From positions 1 to 31,910 of the forward strand of contig WTXI01000384.1 in NCBI GenBank assembly GCA_022376515.1: DNA of 31,910 bases, read 5' to 3'. This document shows positions 18,968-30,144 of this stretch, in pieces. Both the position numbers and the translations under genes were made by a program. Within the stretch, counting starts at the first letter, position 1. The number at the start of each line of letters is the position of its first letter. The stretch is from Lactifluus volemus. Lineage: Eukaryota; Basidiomycota; Agaricomycetes; Russulales; Russulaceae. A model generated the notes under the pieces. That model was not told the DNA's origin and made no database searches. It saw only the letters and a program-made list of their open reading frames with translations.

Positions 18968-19912
18968 GGGCCATCTTGTTTCCACTAAGACTGCTCACAG
19001 ACTGGTCTGATTATACCACCTTTTCCTCGATTGTACAGCCCAAATGTTGCGTTTTCTGTCATTTCACTCTGGTTAAAATATGAGTCAACACAGTGTGAAG
19101 GAAATACGCTTTTTAGGCTCGAATCTGCCAGTTTTCCATGGGCTGTTGCACTTTTGAGGATATCTGGTATCAATCCGAGTCAACACCGACCCGATGAAAT
19201 GCTTCAGATCTACCACTCATATCGAGGGCTTTTGGGTTTCAAGCTTTAAAAGGTAATCAATGTTAGAGTATGGCCCTAGTGAAAAGTCAGTTTTCCGAGG
19301 TGCACAAAGCATGATGATGACCCCCGACCGGAGTTGTCCGAATTAGGGCAGGTTGCGTTTCTAACTTAGTTCCGTCAAATTCGGCGCGTCGATGCCGACG
19401 CGAACTGACTTGAGACCTGGCGAGGTGCGGCTATATCAGCTCTAAATTTCGTACGATCATCCACACAATCAACACGGAAACGACATTCAGGGCATGGGCG
19501 CGTTGATGCTGACAGGTGCCCAGGGATAATGCCTTGGATCCTTAGATCCTCCGGCGCGTGAGCTTAAATTTACTTACTACGGTTATAGGTCGCAACAGTT
19601 AAGACACGAAAACTATACTCACCTGGCTCGGGACATATCAGAACCTGTGAACACTTGTGGCAGTGGGGCATATAACTCAGTACCGAACCACCCGAAGGAC
19701 GCGAGAACTACGGATGAATCGGAGGGTCCACGGAGGGACGTGGCCAAGGCGGAGTTGTGGGATGAGGAAAGACTCGGAGCAGACTCGGAATTTAGTAAGG
19801 CAGGCAAGGGCAGATCATTTTGGGCTTTACTCGGTTTTACCGTCTTACCGTAACGTTGCATCTGTCACTCTATAAGCCTTCGATGTCCCAGCCCGCTCAA
19901 GAAGAGATCAAC
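18968..19912. other. Gene-free stretch
   Basis: The first 200 bp probably hold the 3' UTR of the PLAC8 gene. The remainder shows no family motif, and the open frames of about 60-80 codons on both strands do not join into a gene. Confidence 0.4.
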
Positions 19913-20110
19913 AGGATCACGATCACAAAGCTTCACAGAAGTTTAGCTGCGCACAGAAGGCGCTCAGACTGCGGAACGAAGAGAACGGGCAGACACGGTG
20001 GTTAGTCACTTGCCAGTGACATCTCAACTGTTAATCTTGACTAGCACGTGACAATTGAAGTATCCGGGGCACGATTTCACGGGCGCCTGTCGGAGTGGGA
20101 AATTCACGCG
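19913..20110 (+). repeat. Dispersed repeat A, copy 2
   Basis: Second copy of the repeat at 3603-3809. It differs by short indels, for example around GCTGCGCACAGAAGGCGCTC and GTATCCGGGGCACG. Repeat B copy 2 follows 184 bp downstream, so A and B may be parts of one degenerate element here. Confidence 0.8.
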
Positions 20111-20293
20111 CGCAATAAAACGCCACATGCTGATTGACTTTCCCTCGGCTAAAATGCAGCTAGCACCCTTATGTTGTCAACTTATCTCTAGTTTTCACCT
20201 TAATCGTCTCTAACTTAGTACTTTGTAAATGTCTTTATTATTAGGTCATTCATTTTCTCAGCTAATTCAGCTAGGGAATGTTTTTGGTGTCAA

Positions 20294-20551
20294 ATTTGCT
20301 AAAACAATGCATTGTACAATTTACATATCTCCGTTGCTAAATGGGTGTACATAGAATGTGTGACATTATTCGAGAATGGTAGATGTGTGCCAATGAAGTG
20401 GCGCGGGGTTAGAATGAGGATTCAAAGGCGACGTATCTTCCGGAGCTTTGGGGGGTGTAAACACCTCATATCTCAGCGCTCAGCAGTGGCACTGGCAGCG
20501 GCACCGTCGAGACCTCCAGCACCCACGCCACATTTCCGTGCATGGTCCCAG
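20294..20551 (+). repeat. Dispersed repeat B, copy 2
   Basis: Second copy of the repeat at 17712-17954; the two bracket the PLAC8 gene in direct orientation. Similarity stops abruptly near GGTCCCAG in both, which suggests a true element boundary. Confidence 0.85.
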
Positions 20552-20971
20552 CATCATGGCCAATCGCTATCTCGCTCGACCTGCTCGCGCAGAGCAGCTT
20601 CATGACGATCTGCGCGCCCGTTGACGGTCACACGACGCCCCCAAAGTTGTTGAAACATCACCAGAGTCTAGGATGAATCGGTGACGGCGTTTCAAATAAA
20701 ATACAATCCTCAAGACAGAATGACCAGAAGTACTAATAGCTAGAAGTGTACGTTTTTCAGTGCGTAGACGACTAGAAGTTTTAACTGGCACGGCGCAACC
20801 GATCTCGATTAGGAGCGATAAGGGGGAGATCAATGTGTTGAGTCCCAGGGACACGTTGTCCTTGCATGGCCGTATCCTTGTACAAGCAGGCAGGACGGGT
20901 GCGAGGGGGTAAATGCGAGCAATCACATCTAGATCATGATATGGTCGTGAAGGTTCCGGACTGCTACAAGG
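20552..20971. other. Gene-free stretch downstream of EXO70
   Basis: A minus-strand open frame (20926-20600) lies beyond the EXO70 stop but has no motif and no supporting splice context. I read this as the EXO70 3' region plus the repeat flank. Confidence 0.35.
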
Positions 20972-23353
20972 TCAGTAAAAACTCCTGATCTGCGCCTCCA
21001 CCTCCTCAGGAGTCATTTTGATATCTGTTTTAGAAATAAGGCACCCCTGTTTGAAGAAAGAAAGAAAATCGAAACTGACATTTAGATGGATCTGCAAAGG
21101 GTACATTTATGACAACGACAAGGGTGACAAGATGAACGGCACACATACTCTTACTGAACTCCTTCTCACGCATCTTCTGCGAGAACCGCTGAAAACTGGG
21201 CACGACCAGCCTGACGACCTCATCTTCGAGCATCTCGCGCTGGTCCGAGTCCTCCTCTAGTACCCGTGCGAGCTGGTGCCTCTCCTTCGTTTCCTCCAAC
21301 AAATCGAAGAACCGCGTGAACTTCTCTTTCGCTGCGGCCTTGCCCCCGCCACCGGATTTGTCTTTGTCATCCGCGAGTACCTGTACAAGAGGAGAAAAGT
21401 TTGAATCAAAGTAGCCTGCTTTGGCGGTGCGAAAGTTCGAGTTGACCGAATCTTGGGTAGGCCTCGAAAGGATTTCAAGGACGGGTGCCCGTGGTTTTAG
21501 AAGCTTCGCGCAGAGATAAGCGGAATTATTCAGTAAGAAAACTGAGCCAAAGGCAGGCCGTCTTTGCGTCCGTGAAAGGGTCGTGAGGCTTCCCATGAGT
21601 GTTGTCACAACGTCATCTTAGTCGAAAGGTGAGGTGAGCAGGCTATGAGTACGAAAACAAAGAAGGGTTGTACATGCGTAATGTTCGATGAGAATACGCT
21701 CGTTTCCCGGAGAAGATTTCCCTTGGTTAGGCTTCGCCTGAACACCGTCGCCCATCCTCCAGTTTCCGTCCCCTAGGAGCATTAACGTTGACCCGACAGC
21801 ATCGCGGACCTGTAGCAACTTCTCGAGATACTGCGTAGTCTGCAGGTGCCCATGTGAAAGAAGTATTCACGAATCAGAGAAGCGACTTACCGAAATTGTG
21901 AAGTCGGCGCATCCTGTCCCAATCTCTCCGCCCCTCCCTAGTCCTGCTAGTTTGAGATCTGCAAGGAATTCGGGGAAACTGCGCAGGCAAACCCCACGCA
22001 GAGCATGCCAGCCTTCTTTTAGTTCGTTCTCCTTCCGCTCAGCGCGTCGTGTGATAATTTCGTCCCATCTGTCTTGGCGAGCTGACAGCGCTGAGTAAGA
22101 TGCAAGCGCGTGAAAAGTGTACTTGTGTAATGAACGCTTGATGAACGTGGAGAGAGATGATAGTGTGGTATTGAAGAGGTTGGTTAGAGGAGTGAGAAGA
22201 GCAACGTAGGTAGAGGGGAGATGCGATTGACCAGAGAGCGGGGCGAGCTGGGTGAGGAGGTTGTATTCTTCCTATAACCAAGTCAGGTAAGACAGAATAC
22301 CAGTAACCGGGTAACGGGACTAACCTCGATAACGTCGAGAAGGTTGCTTGTCCATTGTCCCAATTCCCGCCCAGACAAAACGCCGTCGGTAGTCTCCGCC
22401 CGATCCACTACACGTCGTCCGTATACTTCTAAACATTTTCTGCCCCAGTTGCCTCTCATCTCAGCGTAGCCACGCTGTGCTTCCTTTAAAGCAGATAAGA
22501 TTGCAGCAGCTGCGGGGTGAGATGGGTGCGTTGCTGGTAAAGGCAGAGAACGGAGGAATTTGACGAGAGGCTGCAGAGTGACGAGCGCATCACGAGGGAA
22601 TGGAGAAAATTGGAAATCTGTGCCTGCGGGAGGATTGCCCGAAGAACCAGAGGCAACGGTCTTTGTGAACAGCTGGGCAAGCTTTTTGGCCCCAGTTTCG
22701 ACCAACCTGGCCTGCGTAGTGGAGTATAAGAGAAATGGGACGGAATCGAAAGGAAAGGCTCTGTTCTGACAGTATCACGTTGATTCTCGTCAGCCGATCC
22801 GAAAGCGATGCTGGCATTTAGGCGTTCCACGGCATGAATGTACTCGTCAAGTTGACCAGGCTGAGGGCTTTAGGGAATGTGGGGCTGAAGTGAGCAGTGA
22901 TTTTATCCATAGTGAGTGGGACGCACCCTCGCAGGATCAAAGCCTCCTCCTCAGCTATTCCCTCTTGGTTGCTTGCAACATCATCAATTTTTTGGAGAGC
23001 GCTCTCAATGTCTGATATTTGATAAGAATTCAGAATGAAAAAGAGGATAAAAACCAGAAAACGAACTGTTTCCCCGCCTAGTTAGAACTTGTGTCGAGGT
23101 GTAAAGGGGAAGGATAGACTTTTCAAGCTTGACCAAACGATTGTCAAAACTCGTCAGGATGGCTGAAAGATTTATAAGAAAAGAAAAAGAAAAGAGCTTT
23201 GAAGTACTCACACGTCATCCTTTGGGATATTTGACGTGTCTTGTTAAGATTTTGTTCTAACTGCCGTAGAAGCTCAGGACCAAGGAAACGCTCGAGTTAG
23301 TGCTGAGAACAGATGGAACGTACGAGCTCTATTTCTGCTGTCTCATCGTCCAT
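20972..23353 (-). CDS. EXO70: Exocyst complex subunit Exo70
   Basis: Exo70 helps tether secretory vesicles to the plasma membrane at growth sites, binding PI(4,5)P2 and Rho GTPases through its C-terminal part. Exon 1 is 23353-23324 (M-D-D-E-T-A-E-I-E-L) and exon 2 starts at 23272 (L-L-R-Q-L-E-Q-N-L-N-K-T). The N-terminal coiled-coil part continues with I-L-T-S-F-D-N-R-L-V-K-L-E and D-E-Y-I-H-A-V-E-R-L. A long exon near 22700-22330 leads to E-E-Y-N-L-L-T-Q-L-A-P and E-R-I-L-I-E-H-Y. The diagnostic C-terminus has S-V-F-L-L-N-N-S-A-Y-L, F-T-R-F-F-D-L-L-E-E, F-Q-R-F-S-Q-K-M-R-E-K-E-F and, over two small last exons, N-P-S-K-Y-I-K-M-T-P-E-E-V-E. The stop is TGA at 20972-20974. The length, a little over 600 residues, is normal for fungal Exo70. 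It has at least ten short introns, one with an unusual GTTCGT donor. It appears intact. Confidence 0.9.
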
Positions 23354-24672
23354 GGCACGAGTTTGTGGTTGACTGAGGAGAGAGCCCGTAACAACGCCTG
23401 GGGATTGTCGATTATCAGTTAAGATAAGATAGACTCGGCCTTCTCGGGTTTCTACAATTCCGCTCTTATCAACACACACAAATACTGGCACAGAGTTCTG
23501 GTGACAAGTGGAACCATCTTTTACAGCGTCTTGATGGTTTCCATCTGATTAACTCAACGTTTTCAGTTAACAAAAATTCTGGCCTACTGGCACACACCCT
23601 CCGAGTCTGCCGTCTCCGTCCGCGGCGTCTACAAGGGCCCCAATTACGACCTAATGCGCGGTCTTAACGGCCCTAGGCAACTGTTGACTAGTAGTAGTCA
23701 CTTCTTTAGTGCTAACTTAGCAGATTTTTGTGTCGAAGCGTCGAAGCAAGCCCCGCGGTAGGACTAGTTTTGCATCTACGCGACCAGACTCCGCCAACAC
23801 TACAAATTCGGCTGTCCACTAATGTGGTAATCGTTATCCGCCGCTCTGTGCCCCAATCGAAGTAACTTAACCTGGTCTTCTCGAGGTGGGTGCAGTTGTT
23901 ATTCTAGGGCCCCGGCGGCGCTACTTTTGCGCCGCCACGTCGCTATTTGGGATTGGGTTGCTGGAGGACTCCGTGCCAGTGGTTTCTTGGCTCGCGCTGC
24001 TTCCTGAGAGAGCTAAGGCCTTTGAAAATGGCTCAGGGCAGCACCGTAGTCAAAAAGGAAATGCAGGAACATGGACAACGATGGCATAGCGAGCTGATGA
24101 CCGCCGACGGCACGGCCCGCCGACCTGACTCGACCCAATCCCACAATGGATTCTCAAGTCAGGCGAATTTCATCTAGACGTCGTGACATTGCGAAGAAGT
24201 CGAGTTTGGAAGTCACCAGGCCTTCATGGCCAAATTGCATCTCGCAGGCTGAGTTGCAGCTTGCACTTTTCCCTTCAAAGTGAGCAATGAAATCCCCCAT
24301 AAAATTCTAAGTGCGTCCTCAATACGAAGCGCTTTGGTCTCACGCTATAAATAGTACAGGCTCCGATATTGCTGAATGTCCCTGAAATCATTCAAAGTTA
24401 GAGGAGATTTAGAACACAGCACTCACGTGACTCGGAAACGTACCTAGTTACCGTCGATCCGTTAAAACCAATTTTACTGTTGGGTCTGCAGAACAAGACA
24501 ACCGGTAAGTAATAATTTCGCCGGCTATAGGTGCCTTGGATTTGTGCGGTTACTTTTCCCTCTCTGGCGTACTGTATGTAACAAAGTTAACCTTCAGGTT
24601 GTTAGCTAGATAACGCAGTCATCCACTGCCGACTGTCGCCCCCACTCCCGCGTCCCTTCTCATTGGGCTTTC
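23354..24672. other. Gene-free stretch between divergent EXO70 and DUF6533 genes
   Basis: No coding region supported. A GC-rich part (23880-24180) gives short open frames without motifs. Both promoters should lie here. Confidence 0.4.
24344..24353 (+). promoter_or_regulatory. Candidate TATA box
   Basis: CTATAAATAG is a near-perfect TATA box, 320 bp upstream of the DUF6533 start codon. It could drive that gene with a long leader, which may contain an intron, or an unrecognised short transcript. Confidence 0.35.
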
Positions 24673-26440
24673 ATGTCCCTTTCGAGTCCTGTCGTAGAAC
24701 TCCGCACCTCGCGTCTGTAAGTCTCTCCGAATCAAGAGTATTCCTTCGTACTAATGCTGTGATTGACTCTTCCCCCTTCAAGGAGCTCGAATTATCTGCT
24801 GAGCATTATTCCTGTAGGTGAGGTGGAATTGGAAGGTCAACCTTTGGATGGACGAGCTGACTCGCATGTTGTCTTTTACTCCCAGCGATTCTTTACTATG
24901 ACTATGCACTCACCTTCTCCCGCGAAGTGGAGCTTTTCTGGCCCCATGAAAGCCGTTACGGTATAGGATGGGTCGAGTTCTTCTTCTTCCTAAACCGCTA
25001 TCTTGCTTTTTTTGGACACATCCCGATCGCCCTTGGCCTTTTTATGAGGGGCTCTTTAGCTGTGGGTTTCTTTACTTCACTGATATTGTCGACCTTCTCA
25101 TATCTATACCGTATGCCGGCGTTCCCTCCACAGGATGAACAATTGTGCGTGCTTGAACTAATCCACTGGCCTCTTGATTGAAATGACGGCGACTTGAAGC
25201 TGCAAAGGAATGCGTTCATACTATGGATACCTCGGGATGGCCTTGCAATCTGTTGTTGCTAGTGAGCCTGCTCGATTTCCTGTCACATCAGGGTTTCAGC
25301 TAACAATTTTAGTCCTCATTGCGATGCGCGTGTTTGCCTTGTATAACAAGAATTACCATCTTCTAGGGGTGCTAGTTACGCTGATAGGCGCGAGCGTCAT
25401 CACCGGCGGCGTACGAACATTTCGCTAGGCTTATCGTTTTGCCGCTTATCCCCAGGAGAACAGGTTGCAATAGCCACCGAAGCAGGCGACGCCGTGGTGC
25501 CACATCATATACATGGATGCAGTTTTTGTCTGGCACTTTCGGACGAGGGGTGCGCCTATTTCTCTATCACACAAAAGATTCGGATTAGCTCAACGTTTTG
25601 GTGGTACCATTTCAGAGGTCAATGTGAGTCCTGCGCCACCAACGCAAGTAATGATTTTCCTAACTATGCCGTGATTCGGCTTCCCCCCTTGTCAGTTTTG
25701 TCAATCGCTTGGGGCGGCGTGATGGCATTTGATATCACGGTTTTTGTCCTTACGCTGTATAAGGCAATCAGAGTCGGCCGTAACGTCCCACTAATCCACC
25801 GTCTCCTTCGTGACGGTAAGCGTCATACCTTGATCAAATAAAGCGCAAGTGCCATCATTGACCACAACATTACCAGGATCAGTATATTTCTTGTATGGCT
25901 CATCTCTTCAGTAATTTATATATCCAGAACGTTGACGAGTCACACGCTTTTCGTTAACAGTGTGCTCTTCACCGTCAATTTGGCCAATATATTGACGTTA
26001 CTGGTATGAGACCTCCCCCCGCAACTGAATGCCTTTTTTTACACGCTAACTCTTTCCACACCCTTAGCATGCCCCGGTCCGTCAATTCACCTTGACAGAT
26101 CACTTAGAAATACCCTGCCTGATTCCTGAATTTTCCAAGACGTTCCGAAAAAATTCGGCTACACCATTCGCAAACATGTTCGTGAGGTTTGCCCCCATTA
26201 TCTGATCGATGACTGATTTCGGCGTTGGGGGTTTTTTTTTATAGTCTATCTACGACGCTTGTCTCCCGCATGATGCTCCGCTTGCGTTCAAAACGTATTA
26301 TGCACCCTTCACACGGGCTCGCACGGACCTCGGACGTAGATCTTGACTCGGCATTATCGGAGCTGAGTACTAGTCCCTTTGCCACAACGAGGTACAACGC
26401 TGAAGAAGGAGCCATCGAACCCAAGCGCACAACATCCTAA
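24673..26440 (+). CDS. DUF6533 multi-pass membrane protein, many short exons
   Basis: DUF6533 proteins are an expanded basidiomycete family of roughly seven-helix membrane proteins of unknown function. Exon 1 starts at 24673 (M-S-L-S-S-P-V-V-E-L-R-T) and splices at 24716 to a 34-nt exon from 24783. The next exon gives the family signature: I-L-Y-Y-D-Y-A-L-T-F, then E-V-E-L-F-W-P and F-F-F-F-L-N-R-Y-L-A-F-F. Later pieces are Y-Y-G-Y-L-G-M-A-L-Q-S-V-V-A, then L-V-L-I-A-M-R-V-F-A-L-Y (25315-25350), the conserved R-x-F/Y-A-L-Y helix. Then come A-W-G-G-V-M-A-F-D-I-T-V-F-V-L-T-L-Y-K (25709-25765) and R-L-L-R-D-G. After an intron, T-V-N-L-A-N-I-L-T-L-L leads to the last exon, T-T-L-V-S-R-M-M-L-R-L-R with a Ser/Thr-rich tail, stop 26438-26440. 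Exon borders around 25060-25200 and 25540-25690 are uncertain, so decay there cannot be excluded. Confidence 0.78.
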
Positions 26441-26940
26441 GGTTTTGTCAGAAGAAGAGTCCCATCGAATGATATAGACCTCCCCCAATAGGATGTAGTA
26501 CAAAATAATGCCAATCTTATGTATATTTAACACACAGTGACCTTCAAGAACTTGCTGCATTTGTCTCCTCATTCCCTACTATCACCGGCTGGTTCTTTGA
26601 GAAATCTTCAAAACTGCCTCCGAAACTTAAAGAGTGGCCGAGATCTTGAGTTTCTGATGCATATCAACTGATCCGATCCGTTGGGCCGAGGGGTGAGCAC
26701 CAAGCTTTCTGTCTTGAGCTTTGATGGCTGGCGGGATGATCCTCATAAGTGCACATTAGACAAGTGGGGTCTATATATTCAATTTGTCATGGCGTGCGCG
26801 GTCACGCATCAAGTGCCGTTTAACCAGTTTCACAACATACATCATTCCTTGTCCTAAAACGCGCGCCCCTAACGTCATGTAAATAGACCGGCAAAGATAC
26901 TCTCCGGAACTCAATATTACTCAATCTCAAAACTTAGTGA
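26441..26940. other. Convergent intergenic region
   Basis: About 500 bp between the ends of the DUF6533 gene (+) and the P450 gene (-). No further feature seen apart from presumed 3' ends. Confidence 0.4.
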
Positions 26941-29411
26941 TCAGTCCATGTTCGCTGGTCGAATGATTAGCGGCATTTGCGGTCCCGCATTCGGATTCGA
27001 CGCAACAGTAGGGCGGCCGACGATCCCCGACCTGCGCACGATGTCGTCCGGTGACAAAGCTAGCTCAAACTCGAACGCCCGCACCAATGTGAAGATCAGG
27101 GCTTTGATTCTGCAAGACGGTTATGCAACAAAAATTAGATCAGCGATTCGGGCGAAATGCAAAGAATCCACCCACTCAGCAACGCTGAAGCGATACCCTA
27201 TACATCCGTATGGACCAGCGATAAATGTTGACAGGTGGCCATAGACGCTTGGGATTCCTTGCACCGTCTCCGGTAAGCTTTCCCATCGCTCGGGCCTACA
27301 ATCACCAGAATCAGCTCCTCGAATACAACTTGAAGGTAGAGCAAGTGGGAATCATACCTGAATTCGTTCGCATCTTCTCCCCATAGTTCAGTTGATTGGT
27401 TCAACAGACGAATGGGAATGACAACAAAGTCTCCTTTAGCCAGGCTTTTTTACGTCATGCATTGTCAGCGATTCCAGCACACACGCTGCATTTGAAAAAG
27501 ACTCTCGCACCGTACGGTATTTTGCAAAACCCCATTTTTGTCTGTGAAAGGCTTTTGTAAAGGAATCACCACGTCGTGATTAGCAACGCGCTGTGTAAAT
27601 GACACAGGGGCATATAGGCGCAGTGACTCGCGTACGACGCCTTCTAAGTACGGGAGCGAGTTCAACTGTTCCATCGTTGGGGAATCAGTCGGGCAGGTGC
27701 GCAACTCCGCACGAAGTCTCCCTTGAACCACAGAGTGGCATGAGAGTGCGAACAGTGTCCAAGCCACGGCAGTGCTGCAACAGAAATTTTGACAACGTGA
27801 TGAGAACAGCAACAGAGACCTTACCTGGATGTTTCGTGACCAGCCAACAGGAAGGTGGGTACCTCTTAAAACATATTGTCGATAGTTCAGACAGGCCGTC
27901 TCAATTTGAACGAGTAAAATGAGCACTCACGCGAGAGTATCTCTGAGTCACTCATGCGCATACTCTCCGGAATATCAGCGGCTATATTTGACTTGACAAG
28001 CAGGCTAAGGAGGTCATGACCCTGCACATCCTGTTTTTCAACCACACTGGATCCGCTTGCACTTCGCTCGGCTAGTACGGCGGCCTTCCTTTCTTCAATC
28101 AGTTGAGATCCGATGTGCCGCATTTCCCCGAAAGCGCGATCAAGCGTGCGAGAGCGTGCCGTTGGCTGTAGGTGGAACTGTACACGTCATTTTCTTTCAA
28201 GAGAGTAGGGGTACGTACGATTGAACGGAAGAGTGGAAAAGCGAATTGAATTATGAAGACTAAATTGCGTGCGTTGGCCATCACGATGGAGCGAAACGCC
28301 GTATACATAGGATTCTTTGTCTCATCCCCTGAATGTAAGGAGTCGAAGGTGTAGTTAAATCCTGTGTGCAATTCGAAATGAGCAACAACTCGGAATGTAG
28401 CAAGCAGAGGGTCAGTGGCAATTGAGTTACCTGCGAGCCCAATGATGTCCAGGGTGACCTTGTTTAACCAAGTGTACGCGTCCAGCCTTAGCCTTCCATC
28501 CTTTCTTGATGACTTTGAAATGAGATCTGCCCAAATCTCGCGAAGCTGTAGTATGGTTGGCGTTGAGTCTATAGTATAATGGGCTAAGGTGTACCTCTAT
28601 CGATTTCTCCATGAATAACGATGTGAACTTCCGTACTTGAACAGGACCGAATGCAGGATTCTTGAAAGGAACAGGTCAAGAAGATCTCAGCTTGAGGCTT
28701 TACGGTGACAATCTCATGGTGCTTACCATGACTTTACGCTGTAAATTCAAAATCATGAGAGTCACTCTAACAGGAATATACGAGCATACCTGTTTCTTGT
28801 GTTGAGGCCCTAAACCCATTATGACGAATTGAATTAGTCCATGGCATAGGAACGTAACCTACGCACCCTCAACAAAAAGGAGGCCTAATATCAAAATTTT
28901 ATCGACCTTAGCCCTCGTACACCCAAACGTGAAGTTGTTGTACGTACCATTACCCATGAGGGCACCGAGAGAAAATTTCAAAAATTCTGTCTTTCGGAAA
29001 GAGTCGCTATTTTGAAGAACGTATGAGATGGCCACGGGATCAACGGCCAGGAGTTTTGGAGTCTACAGATGATCGATTCTATCAGCATAGATTACAGACG
29101 AGTATAGAAAAATGAAATCGCACGAGGAAGGCAGAATAGAACTTCATGACGTGTCCATACGTATTGACCCACTCTTCTTGCAGGCGCGTCGAATCCGGCT
29201 CTGCTACATCGGCAAAGTTACCCCTGAGCCAGTGTGTAGTTTTGGGCCCTGGAAGGCTCCGCAGAGGGGAACGTAAAGCACGGATACGGCGTTGCATGAT
29301 AGTGAAGAGTACATAGGTAGCCACGATTCCAAACAAGGACAACGCTATGAGCAAGACGAAGCGAGCAGCCGCTATGAGGAAGTGCTGGGAAAGGATAACC
29401 ATCTGACGCAT
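26941..29411 (-). CDS. Cytochrome P450 monooxygenase, intact, 14 exons
   Basis: Haem-thiolate monooxygenase, ER-anchored, normally fed electrons by NADPH-P450 reductase; substrate unknown. I traced 14 exons from ATG 29411 to TGA 26941. The first is 29411-29124 and the last 27109-26941, including exons of only 18, 20 and 12 nt at 28884-28867, 28809-28790 and 28738-28727. All phases agree, giving 563 residues. An N-terminal hydrophobic anchor ([12 protein letters not shown]) is followed by the Pro-rich hinge L-R-S-L-P-G-P-K. The I-helix motif is A-G-H-E-T-S-S (exon 27864-27825). The K-helix ExxR is E-S-L-R, then the PERF-like R-P-E-R-W. The haem loop is [13 protein letters not shown] (exon 27295-27176), with Cys as axial ligand. 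It ends in [12 protein letters not shown] sequence. Architecture and [10 protein letters not shown] are typical of expanded Agaricomycete P450 families; I do not assign a CYP number. A damaged tandem copy lies upstream. Confidence 0.93.
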
Positions 29412-30144
29412 GGTGGGATGGAATGCCTGACTATAGTGTTATTTGGATACACTTTGCTGTAGCTGTATATAGCTCATGACTCTTTGCCGTGGCCATCACC
29501 GTGTTTGCATCATCTTGCCGAACTCTCCTATTTTGGTAAAAGTAGCCTCGGCCCGCATATGTCCGTCCGCCGGCGGCATTGCGCAACCCGTCGGACCTTC
29601 GGTGACCGTCGGTAAGTAATGATGCTTCCCATTCTCGGATCGGGTCGATACACTGCGCAAGGAAGGACGCAAGGAACTACAAGGCAGCTTCAAGTGTGAG
29701 CAACCAGGATTCGTCAGGGAGACATAAAGGCCCATCCGCAGTGGCCTGCCCGAATGCGCAGTTGACCAAAGCCGATCTGCCGATGTGTGTCGTGTCTATT
29801 TTCTGCGCGGTTGCGCCCAGTGATCACTAGTTGGAAGGGGCAGAACATATGAATATACAGTAGGACAAGGCACCTCGGACACTTAATGGGGCGATAAGAT
29901 CTGCTGCCGTCATCATCATGACATGATACATACTAGGGCCATCATCCACGGCATGACGCAAGCTCTAAATTTCAAATGGAACCTAGAGTAGAACTGGGCT
30001 GTGTACTACAGCAATACTGTGCTCATCGCGGGTCCAACCCTGAAGAAGCTTTCCTAGAATCCTAGTCACACATTCCTACTGTACACCTAGCGTGAGAATA
30101 AAATTGGGCCTGGATAATAACCTCCGAAAGTCAACACATGGTAT
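29412..30144. other. Spacer between tandem P450 copies
   Basis: About 730 bp containing the promoter of the intact P450 and the 3' end of the damaged copy. No gene seen; the 79-codon minus-strand frame (29735-29496) has no motif. Confidence 0.4.
29466..29471 (-). promoter_or_regulatory. TATA box for the intact P450 gene
   Basis: TATATA on the minus strand (context GCTATATACAG) lies 55-60 bp upstream of the start codon at 29411, a suitable core promoter position. Confidence 0.45.

Noticed and set aside
20600..20926. 108-codon minus-strand open frame below EXO70
   Set aside because: It lies after the EXO70 stop, lacks motifs and is not joined by a plausible intron.
23886..24177. Overlapping plus-strand open frames of 67-76 codons
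   Set aside because: They are GC-rich, without motifs or splice partners, and lie in the probable promoter region between EXO70 and the DUF6533 gene.
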